64,000 nt of DNA. Source: Diphasiastrum complanatum. Lineage: Eukaryota; Streptophyta; Lycopodiopsida; Lycopodiales; Lycopodiaceae. Each line of letters begins with the position of its first letter. Within the stretch, counting starts at the first letter, position 1. Below, one piece after another: positions 20,801 to 32,835 of the stretch. The position numbers were made by a program, and so were the translations under genes. The notes under the pieces were generated by a model. The model saw nothing but the letters and a program-made list of their open reading frames with translations. It did no database searches and had not been told where the DNA came from. The DNA lies in the NCBI GenBank assembly GCA_029204225.1, contig CM055101.1, positions 44,948,180-45,012,179 on the forward strand, given 5' to 3'.

Positions 20801-23800
20801 GTTTTGCTGCAGTTTTGGGTTTATTAAAGACCTGTTCTCTATAGGTGTGCGAAGCTTGTATTGAAATATAGACCCAGTGTTCAGGCATCTTGTATAGATA
20901 GTAAGTTGCACAATGTTTTGGAACGGCGCAGAATGAGCATTGAGGAATGATCCTTCTTTTTTCAGCATTTTGCCAGAAAGCTGTAAAAAAGACCAATATA
21001 AGTGATAGAAAGCAGTTTAGGGTGTATTTGGCAGTTCTGTTTATGGTCCCTACAAATTCTCAAGGTTTGAGGGAAACCTTTAGCAAAACTGTCGGAGATT
21101 TCAGTGAACATTCCAAAAGGCATAAAGATCTCATGCAAACAATATACAGCTAGAACCTGACAACTCACCATTAAACTGAAGAGAAAACATTAATTAATTT
21201 TTAGTACGGCTCAATGAAAACCATACCTTTTGATCTGTTCAATGAAGTCTTTGACACTTTTCCTTAAGTTTTCCTGTCGTTCTTTAGCAACAGCAAAAGT
21301 ATTTCCAGACTGTGCTTTTGGGAAGGGTATTAAGGAGAGAGATCGAGAGGGAGAAACCGAAAAGCAAGAAAAATTGAGCCTAGGCAAGGGAGAGTATGGG
21401 AAAGGTAGTTTGGCAACAAAGAATTCACAATCCAAAGAGGTGGCCGGCAATAGGGGGAGGCCAAGCAACAAATCAAGAAGGGCAAGGTAAGATGGGGAAG
21501 CCACCAAAGGGAGACTGAAATGGGGAGTTGAAGAGGGGAAGGCTGAGAAAGGGGTTTTGGAACAGGTAGGCATTTCGAGGAGTAGAGTGAGAATTGGTTT
21601 TTGTTATTGAATGTATCCATTGTCTAACAAAAAGATTTGAACTAGAAATTGATGTCATTTATGTGCTTTGTTGTGAGTGTCCACTTTCCATGACCATGTG
21701 CCTATAAGTGGAAGCTAATTAGATTTTGTAGCCTTGCATATCATGTAAGTGCTTTTATGATGTCATGAAAAGGTTTGTAACGGTGAATCCAGTGACACAA
21801 GGTTCATGTCATCTCCGTAGTTCCTTTTGAAGTTTTATTTGCGGCAAAGGTTCGTCTCTTTACCCTCAACTCAAAACGAAGCTCTTATGCAAGGCGTTGA
21901 CATTTTTGAGAGGCTCCGCAGGAGAAAGTATGATTGCCTTAAAAGTTACTGCCAAAGGCTTAGTTGACCTTGAGCCTACCATATTAGATTACCTATGAAC
22001 GTTCACCAAGCAAATTGAACATTTCAAACACATTCGTGGTAATGCGTTCTTTCATTCTAGTTAGACAATTGGCAGATCAAGTATGGTGCATTTTTTGCAT
22101 TCAATTTTTTCTCAAGTTTAGGTGGCCATTGCTGTACGTGACAATAGAGTCTCGTAGTCGAGAAATCTTAGGCCATAACAATTAGCATTACTTCATTATA
22201 AGGTTGATCATACCAAAAAGCAATAAAAGTTTTTAACAGGTTTTTGTATAAGTAGTTGTTTCATTTTTTTTTTCTCAACAAGCACTCATTTTCAAACATA
22301 TCGATTGACTTGCATTTGTGCGGTGAATATAAAAGATTGTCAAGCACTATTTTTGTCATTGCCAACAAGTGAGATATTGTGGCTAGGGTTGCATCTTGCC
22401 ATATTGTGGAGGTTTTTTAAAAAGTATGTGAATGTGGCACTATTATAAGTTAAAATTGTGAGGATGTAATATTATCAAACAATGACATGTTGATATAGTT
22501 TGTGATAATAATGATCAAAGCATGAAATTGACGTAACAACGATAGAGAGTACATGTAAGCCTAGAAATCAAACTGGCACGACAAAAAATCAGTGGGAGAA
22601 TGGGAGAACGTACAATTTATCGGGCATGTTTACAAATGTTAAATGCTCTTATTTTTACCTAATCATGATAAATAGAATTTGCCCTATTTTGAGGACTTGA
22701 TATATGTACATTCGGTAAGAAATGTTCTCAATAGTGTCAACAACAAATGTTGGGTGCAAACACCCAAACTTGGCATAATGGAGTCCACATGACATGTGAT
22801 TGAATTATGGACCGATGGTACATTCATTGGAGTATTTGCAGCATAAAGCTCCGCCTCCTTAAAAAGACAATGTCCTTGTCCCCATGTTGCTATGAAGAAA
22901 TTCAAGACATCTCAAAGTGAAGGCGAGGATGATGTCAAAATAAAAATGTTCTAGAAGAAATATTGGTATTGACGTTGCAACATATTGATTGCCAACGTAG
23001 AGAGATGGGTCTCAAAATTAACAAGAGAAAATGAGTGCTCATTGTGATACTAACGAGCTTGTGATACGAATGGACAAAGAATTTCAAATTAAAGTACATA
23101 TATGATTACCGAGGCCAAAGAATGTCCTTATTTATATTTGCATTGCAAATAGGTCTCATGTGAGTTCTAAAAAGAAGAGTGCCACACGGATGCAATGTTG
23201 GAAATGCATACATAAGTTATTTTAGGCAAATTGTTTAATTTATTATGGCCAATTGGTAGGTAGATGCCTATTTATGCCCTTGATCACAAAATTATGACTT
23301 CGATTTGGATAAACTCTCTTATGTGAGCAAAATAACGTTAACAAGTGATGCGATGTTTGCTCTAGTTGCTATAATAGACAATTTGATAAAAAAATCACCC
23401 AAAGTGTAATTCCACTGCTTTATGTTTACACAACTATTAAACCCTACATTTATCCATGTGAAATGTGACTCTTAGTCGAACTTGGAATTTTTCTTCTTGT
23501 GGTAAATTCATACCTTGACAATCCCCATGCTAAACACATTTCTAGCAAGGTTTGGTATGTCTCTTGAGAGTTACAGTTATGGACATTAAAAAATCTATTT
23601 GCTTGGATGTTCTACGTGAATAATTTGTTGAGGATTGCAAACATGGATTATTCATGCAAAGTTGATTTTCGATGAGTAGTTGTTATCAGTTGTCTACAGT
23701 ATATTCACGCAAAATCAGTTATAGCATAGATTTCACATGGCATCATAGGAGGCTTCAACAAATTCTTGTTAGGTGTGGATATTCCACGTGTGGATAATTT

Positions 23801-24616
23801 ATCCAGTATCGACGCATCATCAAATTTAATTAATGTTGAGGATTGGGATTATTGCAAGTATTTATATTCTATGAGTTTTATGATTAAACAGGTTAGTTAC
23901 TTGTGTGGTAGCGCTATTGTGGTAGCTTGCCATATGTGAGATTAGCATGCCTAGCATCATTTTAGAAGAATTTTTTCTAGGTTGCCATCATATGCCATGC
24001 ATGGTTGTTGGAAGTTTATCAATAGATTTTGAAAAATGACAACAAAACTCGAATGTCTCCCCATAAAGGAATATGAAGCAACAAAAAAAACTAAATAAAA
24101 GTGAGTAAGCAATCAAAGTTGAACCACTTAACAATTCACTTTTAAATATATTTTTTTGTTGTTTTATGAATAATTGTGTTTCATGTCCAGAAGTACCAAG
24201 ATGTTTAAGATTCATTGAAGTGAAGTACCAAGTAGTTAAAGTAGTTTTAAGTACACAAAATATTGTGGAAGTGAGATATCAAATAACTTCAAAATAAAAT
24301 GGTGTACTTCAAAATTAAATGGTGTGCCATGGATGAAGGTTTCACAAAACAAGGTGCATGAAGGCCAGTCTTGCATAGCGCAACCACCAATATTACACGT
24401 ACATGTTTAAGTTCTTAATAATTTTAATTATGATATATTAAGTCTGTGAATGAAATCTGATATAAATAAGTTTTTGTTTTGTTTTGTTTTGTCTTGTCTA
24501 AGTCAACCTAGATGTTTTATAGTAGTCTATCCATTAGATTTGTAAAAGAATCCATAGCTTTACCAATTTGTATGTTAGAGTTAATGTGCACGTAACTACC
24601 ATTTGAAATAATCACA
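20801..24616. other. AT-rich intergenic region, no gene recognised
   Basis: Short ORFs occur in all frames but none shows a domain or codon pattern that persuades me. A purine-rich stretch lies at about 21320-21580. Some of the sequence at 22.5-24.3 kb may be old transposon DNA, but I could not match it to a family. Confidence 0.4.
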
Positions 24617-24642
24617 TCTCTCTCTCTCTCTCTCTCTCTCTC
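24617..24642. repeat. (TC)n tract before repeat A
   Basis: A short CT/TC run ends exactly where repeat A begins ('atggatgcttctacg'). A much longer tract occupies the same position before repeat B. Confidence 0.8.
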
Positions 24643-26260
24643 ATGGATGCTTCTACGTTTATATTTACCCTACATTGCTACCAAACAAGTGGACAACAGA
24701 CGCACCATTGCCTCCTCAAAAATAAAATGTTTTAATTCAAGTAACTCTCTTTTGCATAAAAGGTCCTTTTTTAACTAAGGGGTTTTCCCTCCTTAAATTT
24801 AAAAACAGTATAAAATTTTAAAACTTAAAATCCTGACTAGAGGGAAATTAATGTTTCCTCCCTCGTGACCTTTCGGGAAATCACATTACATAACACCATA
24901 TAAGCATGCAGTTTCGAGAATCCTCTCTCACATCACCGTGAAGAGTTCGCTTGTCTCTCACACACATCAAGAGCGCCCTACCAGTTCCAGATTCGACTAC
25001 ATACTATTTTACGGTAAGCAACTCTTCATTGCTTTGGTATTCCAGCGCATTTTTTATGCTTCCGATTTTTTATGAGACTTCTCTGATTAATCGTTGGCTA
25101 TGGCTAAATTGTGCTCATAATGTAAAGCTTTGTATGAGTCCTGGGATGAATGTCCTAGCAATGGACATCTAACGAATCTCTGCATAGAATAAGCATGTGC
25201 ATTTTGCCTGACAGCGATGGACATAATGTACATAGTTACATCTCTTCAAATATGTTTAGGAGACAACGATGACTAGTTGCCTCCTCATATATAAGAATGC
25301 CTTTTCACTTGTAAGGGACAACGATGGAGTTGCTTTTTAGTAGTTGTTTTTTGGCTTCAAAGTAAACATTTATGAGTGCTTCTGTTCCCCAGCTAGCCCA
25401 CTCTCTTATCATCTACTTTCTGGTTCATACTCGAACCTAGCTTTATCGTACTCAAAGTAAAAGGTATGTTACCTACTGATACTTCACAAAGCAAGCAATT
25501 TAGCACACTCCGTGTACTCTATCTGAATGTTTTTACATACTCTTAAACGTTGCTATGGACTAAAAAACCTAATTTCTTGTCATTATGGTATAAAGAGAAA
25601 ACCTTTACGAAAAAACAACAATGGCAGCCTCTCAAGAGGCCTCGTCTACAAACATTCATGTATGACTTCTCGTTATCGATTTTGATGCGAATTCTAGGAA
25701 GCACGAACAAGAATGGGATGAGCAATTCTTTATATCTTAATATCTATATTCCTTCAACAACAATAAAAAAATTCTCCCTTTTTAAAACAAAAAAGACGAC
25801 TTAAGAAAAAGATACTACATCCATAAAGCAAAATCGACTAAATGATTCTTAAAGAAATCCTTGTCAAAAACCTAACAATAGGGATTCCAATAAAACGGTC
25901 ATAGACAGCATGGATATGCGTAAGATACGTAGTTTCTACGAAAAGGTCAGAATGGCATGGATCTGCCCTAATATCTTGTAGAAACATTGGAAATCTCTTA
26001 CTAATAATTAATCATGTCTATTCAAAGTAATGCCCTTATACCATGGTTGATATATGATTTCTGTATAGCATGGTTTTGCTCAGAAACAATCATACAATTA
26101 ATCATGGCAAAACTTAACCTTATTCTAATATGTGTTATTTTAGACTTTTGGTGAGATACAACTAGAAAGCATGGATAGGCTCATGAGTATGGACAACAGT
26201 GCGTGACATACCTTGTTCTGCAAGAGTCACTTGGGTTAGCATGACATGGATTTGCCCTAC
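24643..26260 (+). repeat. Direct repeat A of Penelope-like element
   Basis: This is about 1.6 kb matching repeat B (29463-31540) in the same orientation. It lacks about 420 bp present in B at 30240-30660. It contains a TATA box (CCATATAAGC, about 24897-24906) and a splice-donor-like GGTAAGC at 25013-25019. GCGATGGA-like words lie at about 25210-25330, and near the end there are several 'gcatggat' words. It runs into the coding region at about 26262. The arrangement fits the direct terminal repeats (pseudo-LTRs) described for Penelope-like elements. A true LTR is less likely, because I see neither a TG...CA border nor a primer-binding site. Confidence 0.65.
24897..24906 (+). promoter_or_regulatory. 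TATA box in repeat A
   Basis: CCATATAAGC is followed by 'atgcagtttcga'. The same arrangement occurs in repeats B and C, which supports a promoter role. Confidence 0.45.
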
Positions 26261-26261
26261 C

Positions 26262-27560
26262 CACTACTTTTATCCCTTCTATTTCTGATGCTCCTTTATC
26301 ACCACACCTTTTAGTTTTTACTGATGACTTTGATGAGGATAGTGCCTCTCAGCTCGAGACCTTCTCTCAAGACATTTGCGACATTGATGACCTTTCTTCT
26401 TATGATTTCTACCAATCTAAAAGTTGTCAAGTCCCCTTTGTTCCCGGCAGAATCATCGAGTACAAATCCACTCTCACGTCATATAAACTTTGGAGTCTTC
26501 CTTCTGTCAATTTCCTTGCACCCATCTCTATCGATCTTTGGATCATGATGATTCATTTGACAGAAAAAGAAATACAAGTCTACAAGTTGGTCGTCTTGCA
26601 TAAAAATTCTTCACTTGAGACTCCTGTTTCTTTCCACACCATTATTCATATAAATAAATTCGAACCCTCTCGCTGCCCCTCTGAGAAACCTAGGCCAGAA
26701 TTAGAGGTCACTTTGAGACTAACTTCAATAGAATGAACCTACACCAAAAAATTAGAATCTGGAACTAGAAAAGACATTTTTTCAAATGTATATGTGGTGA
26801 AAAATGCAAAAATAGCTCTTCCATCATTTGGTTTGACCATGCTATCTAGTTCATGATGAATAACCTAGTCAAGTTCTTTCCTGGTGCTTCCCTCCAAAAC
26901 CAATTAAATGCATTCTTCATGTGGCTACATAAACCTGCTAGGGATGTAAATCACACTTGACTTTTCTCTTTATCCACCAACACATGATTGATGCTTCCAT
27001 CGAATTTGCAAAAGACTCCTCTGCCAAACTTCTTGCACCTTTGGGAGACGCCGAAAATATTTGAGAAATAGAGCGCCTTCTAAAACGACCTAGCTTTTCT
27101 ATCCTCCAAGATAAGTACTTCCACAACTCGAATAAAAGAACTGGCTCTTTCAATCTTAACAATCCAAACTCAGTCATTCTGGATCAGGAACGTGAAAGAA
27201 GGTTTTCATATTTCAAAAGAAAAAAAAGGACAAAGCAGTGGCCCCAAAGATGATACACCAGTCAAAAAATTGAACTTTTACAAATCCTAAATCGATGTGC
27301 AGGACGAAGAAGGGACAATTAGAAGGGAAATCAGTACTTTAGCGACCGGCCAGTTCCAGTTTTTCACTAGCAGTGACACGTGGAGATTTTTTTTTGCATT
27401 TATGGTACCGTAATAGAGTTTTTGAAACTATCCATGTGAAGCACTTTTACGCTCACGTTTTACGCAGACTTTTTAGTATTGTAGATGAACTCTTTCATGA
27501 TATCACCTTTGACTTGTCATACCTACCAAATGTAAAATGTGAATGGTATTTTTTTTATGA
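26262..27560 (+). pseudogene. N-terminal coding region of Penelope-like element
   Basis: Broken frames with coding character continue from repeat A. Near 26310 a frame gives TDDFDEDSASQLETFSQDIC, an acidic, serine-rich stretch, and continues to about 26550. Later pieces include a lysine-rich segment near 27210. At 27373-27573 a frame rich in aromatic residues runs to a stop. No known domain was recognised. By position it is the region upstream of the reverse transcriptase. Confidence 0.4.
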
Positions 27561-27794
27561 TGTTTTTTTGTGAATTTGATATAGAAAAATTACATTCCTG
27601 TCATTGTCTTACTTTTAAGCGTTCCAAAAATTTTATCTCATAAAAATTTGGTCATGTGATATGCACAGATTGTAATATTGTCAAAAGTTTGTTCTTACGA
27701 AAATCATTAAAAAAAGGCCTAAATCACATTACCTTAAGGCAAGCTAATGTGAATGAAGTTGCTTCGGTAACTTTATGATGGATGGTGTAAACTT

Positions 27795-29312
27795 ATGAAA
27801 CTTTTACCTTCTTATGCATATTTAGACAAAACGGCAAAAAAAGAGCATGTTGTTTTTGTAAATACATCGCATTGGGCTATATTAGAAAGGGTAAATGGCT
27901 TTATGGAAACACTACTACACCTTCTCAATATAGAATTGCCAATGATGAACTACAAAGGCTTACCAAATTTCTCTACATAAATGATATTGATAAAACACAA
28001 CACAACCCCTGTTTTATGTGTAAATTCTTTGCATGGAAAATGGCTATACAAAGACTCAACAATCTAGACTTTAGTCCTTTTTCCAATGAACAATCTGATT
28101 CTGTCGAGGATTCCCTATCATATATAATGGACATTACGACTAAGTTTTTACTAGAAATTTTCTTGGAAATTAATTCTCTACCATACCTCCTCTGCACCTA
28201 TGAAGCCCACAAGGATTCATTTAGATAGATTACCAATGTTCACGATTGCTGCTTTATCAGACTTGCCAAGTTTCTCACAGGAGCTCTTGGTATGATGTCA
28301 CCGTTCCTCATGGAAGGTGCAGGCCTTGAGACAAATACATACAAGAGTATCCTAGGAGTAAAAACAATTTTACATTGGCAATGTGAGTCATCTATGAATT
28401 TCTATCTAAATATACCTGCCTTGATTACCAATATATGGGTTGCAGATATTTCAAAATGTTACAAGAATATACCTCTAGATGGTCCAGAAGGATTGAAAAC
28501 TATCATGAAAAAGACAATATGCCTTCAAATAGTTCAAACATAATTTAATTTATTATAAATGGAATCACATACGCGAAATATTCAAATGGTCATGGAATAA
28601 AAAAACAATCAATGGAATGATCTCTTGATTGATAACTGCATCGTTAGACTAGGGAACAAAACTTGGAGACAAGTACGCAGTATACCTATAGGTTTTTTGT
28701 GTTCACCCACCTGGTGTAATTGGTATTTATACTTCTTTGAAGCACAATTTAAGAAGAGACTAGCCAAGCTAGGCCTCACCGCTTTTATGAGTGACTTTAT
28801 ACATTAATTCAGATACATTGATGACATATGTTTCATCAATAACCCTAATATCGAGCTCTTCATGGATAAAACACAGATGAGAACTCCTGAAAACCATTCT
28901 GGATTTACCCTTTAGAGTTTCTAGAAATAGAAAGGAAAACGTTAGAAGATAACATTACCATCTTTTTAAATATATCTTTTTGATCAAAATTCTGGTCTGA
29001 CACACCTCTCAAAGTTTGACAAAAGAAGAATATTACTCTTTCCATATTTGTAGTATATACATCTGGCTTCAAATATCGATCTATAATTCATATAAAGTTA
29101 TTGTTTTGCAGGTCATTGCCTCAATGTATTGTTGTAACAAACAAGATACGTTCATAAAAGAGGTCGGAATTTCGGTTGATGCTTTTCAAAAAACTGGTTT
29201 TATGAGGGATAAACCATGTCTCATTATCGATAATTTACTTATCTCTGATTTTTTTTCGGGTTTGTCTTACTCTCTACCACATGATGTTGATTGTCTTTTG
29301 GCGGGCAATTAG
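27795..29312 (+). pseudogene. Reverse transcriptase, Penelope-like class (degenerate)
   Basis: Assembled across frameshifts, the region reads as one reverse transcriptase. A CTYEAHKDSFR segment followed by a stop for Trp and ITNVHDCC lies at about 28190-28255. Then come GALGMMSPFLMEGAGL (about 28280), WVADISKCYKNIPLDGPEGL (first catalytic Asp, about 28437), WRQVRSIPIGFLCSPTWCNW (about 28664), the RYIDDICFIN catalytic box (about 28812), and KFDKRR (about 29015). The DISKCYKNIP, IPIGF.CSP and RYIDD pattern resembles Penelope-like and telomerase-related enzymes more than copia, gypsy or L1. No GIY-YIG endonuclease was seen. There are several stops and shifts, so it is inactive. Confidence 0.65.
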
Positions 29313-29374
29313 CTATCCCTTACGGGGAGCTAACTGCCCTCGAAGGAATTCACTAGCTACGGGACGGTTGGTGG

Positions 29375-29375
<1 letters not shown>

Positions 29376-29462
<87 letters not shown>
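29376..29462. repeat. (TC)n tract before repeat B
   Basis: About 43 TC units lie between the end of the reverse-transcriptase region and repeat B. It occupies the same place relative to repeat B as the shorter tract does relative to repeat A. Confidence 0.9.
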
Positions 29463-29464
<2 letters not shown>

Positions 29465-31540
29465 GGATGCTTCTACGTTTATATATTACCCAGCTTTGCT
29501 GCCAAACAAGTGGATAACAGACGCACCACCGCCTCCTCAAAAATACAAGGTTTTAATTCAAGTAACTCTCTCTTGCATAAAAGGTCCCTTTTTAACTAAG
29601 GGATTTTCCCTCCTCAAATTTATTTACAAAATTTAAAACTTAAAATTCTAACTGGAGGGAAATCAATTTTTCCTCCCTTGTGACCTTCTGGGAAACCACT
29701 TTACATAACACCATATAAGCATGCAGTTTCGAGAATCCTCCCTCACATCACCATGAAGAGTTCGCTTGTCTCTCACACACAGCAAGAGCACCCTACCAGT
29801 TCCAGATTTGACTACATACTATCTTATGGTAAGCACCTCTTCATTGCTTTAGTATTCCAGCGCATTTTTAATGCTTCCGATTTTCGATGATACTTCTCTG
29901 ATTAATCGTTGGCTATGGCTGAATCGTGCTCATAACGTAAAGCTTTGTATGAGTCCTTTCTGGTTTGATGGATGAATGTCTCCAGATCTAACGGATCTTT
30001 GTATAGAATAAGCATGTGCATCATGCCTGGCAGTGATGGACATAATATACTTAGTTACATCTCTTCAACTATGTTCAGGAGGCAACAATGAACTACTAGC
30101 TGCCTCCTCGTATGTAGGAATGCCTTTTCACTTGTAAGGGACAACGATGGAGTTGCTCTTTAGTAGCTAAGTTTTTGGCTTCAAAGTAAACATTTATGAG
30201 TGCTTCTGTCTAGCGATGGATAGCTAGCCCACTCTCTTCACTTTTGATGATGGTTTTACAAAGTAGATGTGCTCTCCACGATGGACAACAAGCTCCATCT
30301 TCATTTTGTATATACTTTAAATGCAAACACCCACTATTGCTCAGCGATGGATAGTAGGATCACCTATACTTTGCTCTCTTACTATTTTTATGATTCAATA
30401 TGCTTACTATCCAGCGATGGGGGACAACAAGCCAAAGAAACTCTTGTTTGATGAATACGTTGTAGGTTTATACCTTCTACCATCCAACGATGGAGAGAAG
30501 GAGACTTTATGGCTCACTTGTAACAGAAAGTTATACTCTCAAATCTTGCAATGAATTGATACTCTCAAATGTCGCTTTATGCTTCTAGTCTCACCCTACG
30601 ATACTAAACTGTTATCGGTGCATGTGATAATGTAGCATCGTTTTTTACTATGGCCTGTTATCATCTACTTTTTGGTTCATACTCGAACCGAGCTTTATCG
30701 TACTCAAAGGAAAAGGTATGTTACCTACTGATACTTCACAAAGCAAACAATTTAACACACTTTGTGTACTCTATCTAAACGTTTTTACATACTCCTAAAC
30801 ATTGCTATGGACTAAAAAAACTAATTTCTTGTCGTTATGGTATAAAGAGAAAACCTTTACGATAAAACAACAATGGCAGCCTCTCAAAAAGCCTCCCTAC
30901 AAACATTCATGTATGCTTTCTCGTTATCGATTCTGATGCAAATTCTACGAAGCACGAACAAGAATGGGATGAGCAATTCTTTATATCTTAATATCTATAT
31001 TCCTTCAACAAAAAAAATAAATTCTCCCCTTTTAAAAAAAAAAGACTTTAGAAAAGATACTACATTCATAAAGCAAAATTGACTAAATGATTCTTAAAGA
31101 AATCCTTGTCAAAAACCTAATAGTAGGGACTTCAATAAAACGGTCTTAGACAACATGGATATGCGTAAGATATGTAGTTTCTACGAAAGGGTTAGAATGG
31201 CACGGATCTGCCCTAATACCTTGTAGAAACATTGGAAATCTCTTACTAATAATTAATCATGTCCATCCAAAGTAATGTCCCTATACCATGGGTGATATAT
31301 GACTTCTGTATATTTTGCTCAGAAACAATCATACAATCAATTATGGCAAAACTTAACCTTACCCTAATATGTGTTACTTTAGACTTTTGGTGAGATACAA
31401 CCGGAAAGCATGGATATGCTCAGGAATATCAGTAGTGTTTGACATACCTTGCTCTGCAAGGGTCACTTGGGTTAGCATGGCATAGATTTTCTCTAATACC
31501 AGCACACGTGTCCACACCAAGTCTTTTGCCTAAACAAAAT
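29463..31540 (+). repeat. Direct repeat B of Penelope-like element
   Basis: This is the longest copy of the repeat. It has a TATA box (CCATATAAGC at 29711-29720), a splice-donor-like TATGGTAAGC at 29826-29835, and eight GCGATGGA-type words between about 30030 and 30500. The latter half matches A at 25.4-26.24 kb. After the point where A enters coding sequence, B continues with 'caccagcacacgtgtccacacc', which is shared with copy C. No reverse transcriptase follows B. Confidence 0.65.
29711..29720 (+). promoter_or_regulatory. TATA box in repeat B
   Basis: Same sequence and context as in repeat A. Confidence 0.45.
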
Positions 31541-31987
31541 GAAAATGGTTAAAATTATTCATACTCTTTTTTATGCCTAAAAATGAACTGATACAGACCA
31601 ATTGCCCATAAACTGATCATCACGGCACTCGCCTTGATACAATAATATTAGGGCTTGTCCTATCGCTAGAACACTTCTTGTTTGGGAAGACCGAACTATG
31701 ATTCAAAATGCCATTTAAAGTTGTTAAGTAGTATAACTTCTTTTGGACATGAATAATAACTGAGGCTCAGCTATGACACTTGTCTTTCTCACTAAATTGA
31801 GTTCTGTGATTGTGTTTTGTGGGATGGTGGCAGGTATCAGCTGGACATCTTGAAAGTGGATATGCTTTATGGTGCTTTTTAGTACTGTAGTTTACTTTAA
31901 AGCTATATTTTATCTTGTTGGATTATGAATAAAGGCTTCAAAAGGTTTCAGTCTTGCTTTGTCAAGAGGAGCTAAATGTAGTCTTGT
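31541..31987. other. Unassigned spacer with a possible orphan exon
   Basis: A pattern 'ggtggcag' followed by a short open stretch ending YQLDILKVDMLYGAF and a stop (about 31831-31882), then a T-rich tail, looks like a last exon. No partner exon was found, so I only note it. Confidence 0.2.
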
Positions 31988-32266
<279 letters not shown>

Positions 32267-32269
32267 GAG

Positions 32270-32820
32270 GGCGCCCTCCCTCTCTATCGCAGCTATGGTG
32301 GTGCCCTCGTTGCATCCCCCTCTCTATCTTTCCCTTGCTGACCATCGCCCTGCTACCTGTCCATCTCTCCCTGTCCCTCGCTGCCCGACCCTCGCTCCCT
32401 TGCTGACCATTGTCTTGTTGCTGACCATCCCTCCTCATTGCTAGCCAACCATCGCTCCTTGTTGCCTGTCCATCGCTCTCTGTCTCTCGTTGCCTGACCA
32501 TCATTCCATGTCTTGTCCCTCACTGCCCCTCGCTGATCTTGTCTCTCCACCGATGGTCCTGTCCCTCGCTGACCCTGTCCCTCCATCGCTGGTCTTGTCC
32601 CTCGTGCTTGTCCCTTCTTGTGGACCCTTTCCCTCCATCCCCTCGTTGATCCGGTCCCTGTCCCTCGTACTTGTCCCTCATTCCTGATCCTTGCTACCTA
32701 TCCCTTGTTGCCTTGGCTGACCACCGCCCTTTGTCCCTTGTCCATCGTTGTCCCTCTCTCATGTTCCTCCATCACTATCCCTCCCTCTCTCTTCTGGCCC
32801 ATCATTGTACTTTCCTTCCT
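32270..32820 (+). repeat. C-rich degenerate tandem leader
   Basis: Words such as 'tgtccctcgctgacc' and 'tccatcgctggtc' recur irregularly across about 550 bp immediately upstream of the LINE ORF1. This may be a 5' untranslated promoter made of short monomers. Confidence 0.5.
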
Positions 32821-32835
32821 GACCATTATGGTTGA

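Noticed and set aside
25550..25804. ORFs shared by repeats A and B (also 30873-31082)
   Set aside because: The peptide match only follows the DNA duplication; the frames differ in length and end, and the AT-rich content looks untranslated.
28800..29330. GIY-YIG endonuclease after the reverse transcriptase
   Set aside because: The reading frames after KFDKRR do not show a GIY...YIG pair before the CT tract, though decay could hide one.
24643..31540. Hammerhead ribozyme in the direct repeats
   Set aside because: Hammerheads are reported in repeats of some Penelope-like elements, but I found no convincing CTGANGA...GAAA core by eye. A covariance-model search would decide.
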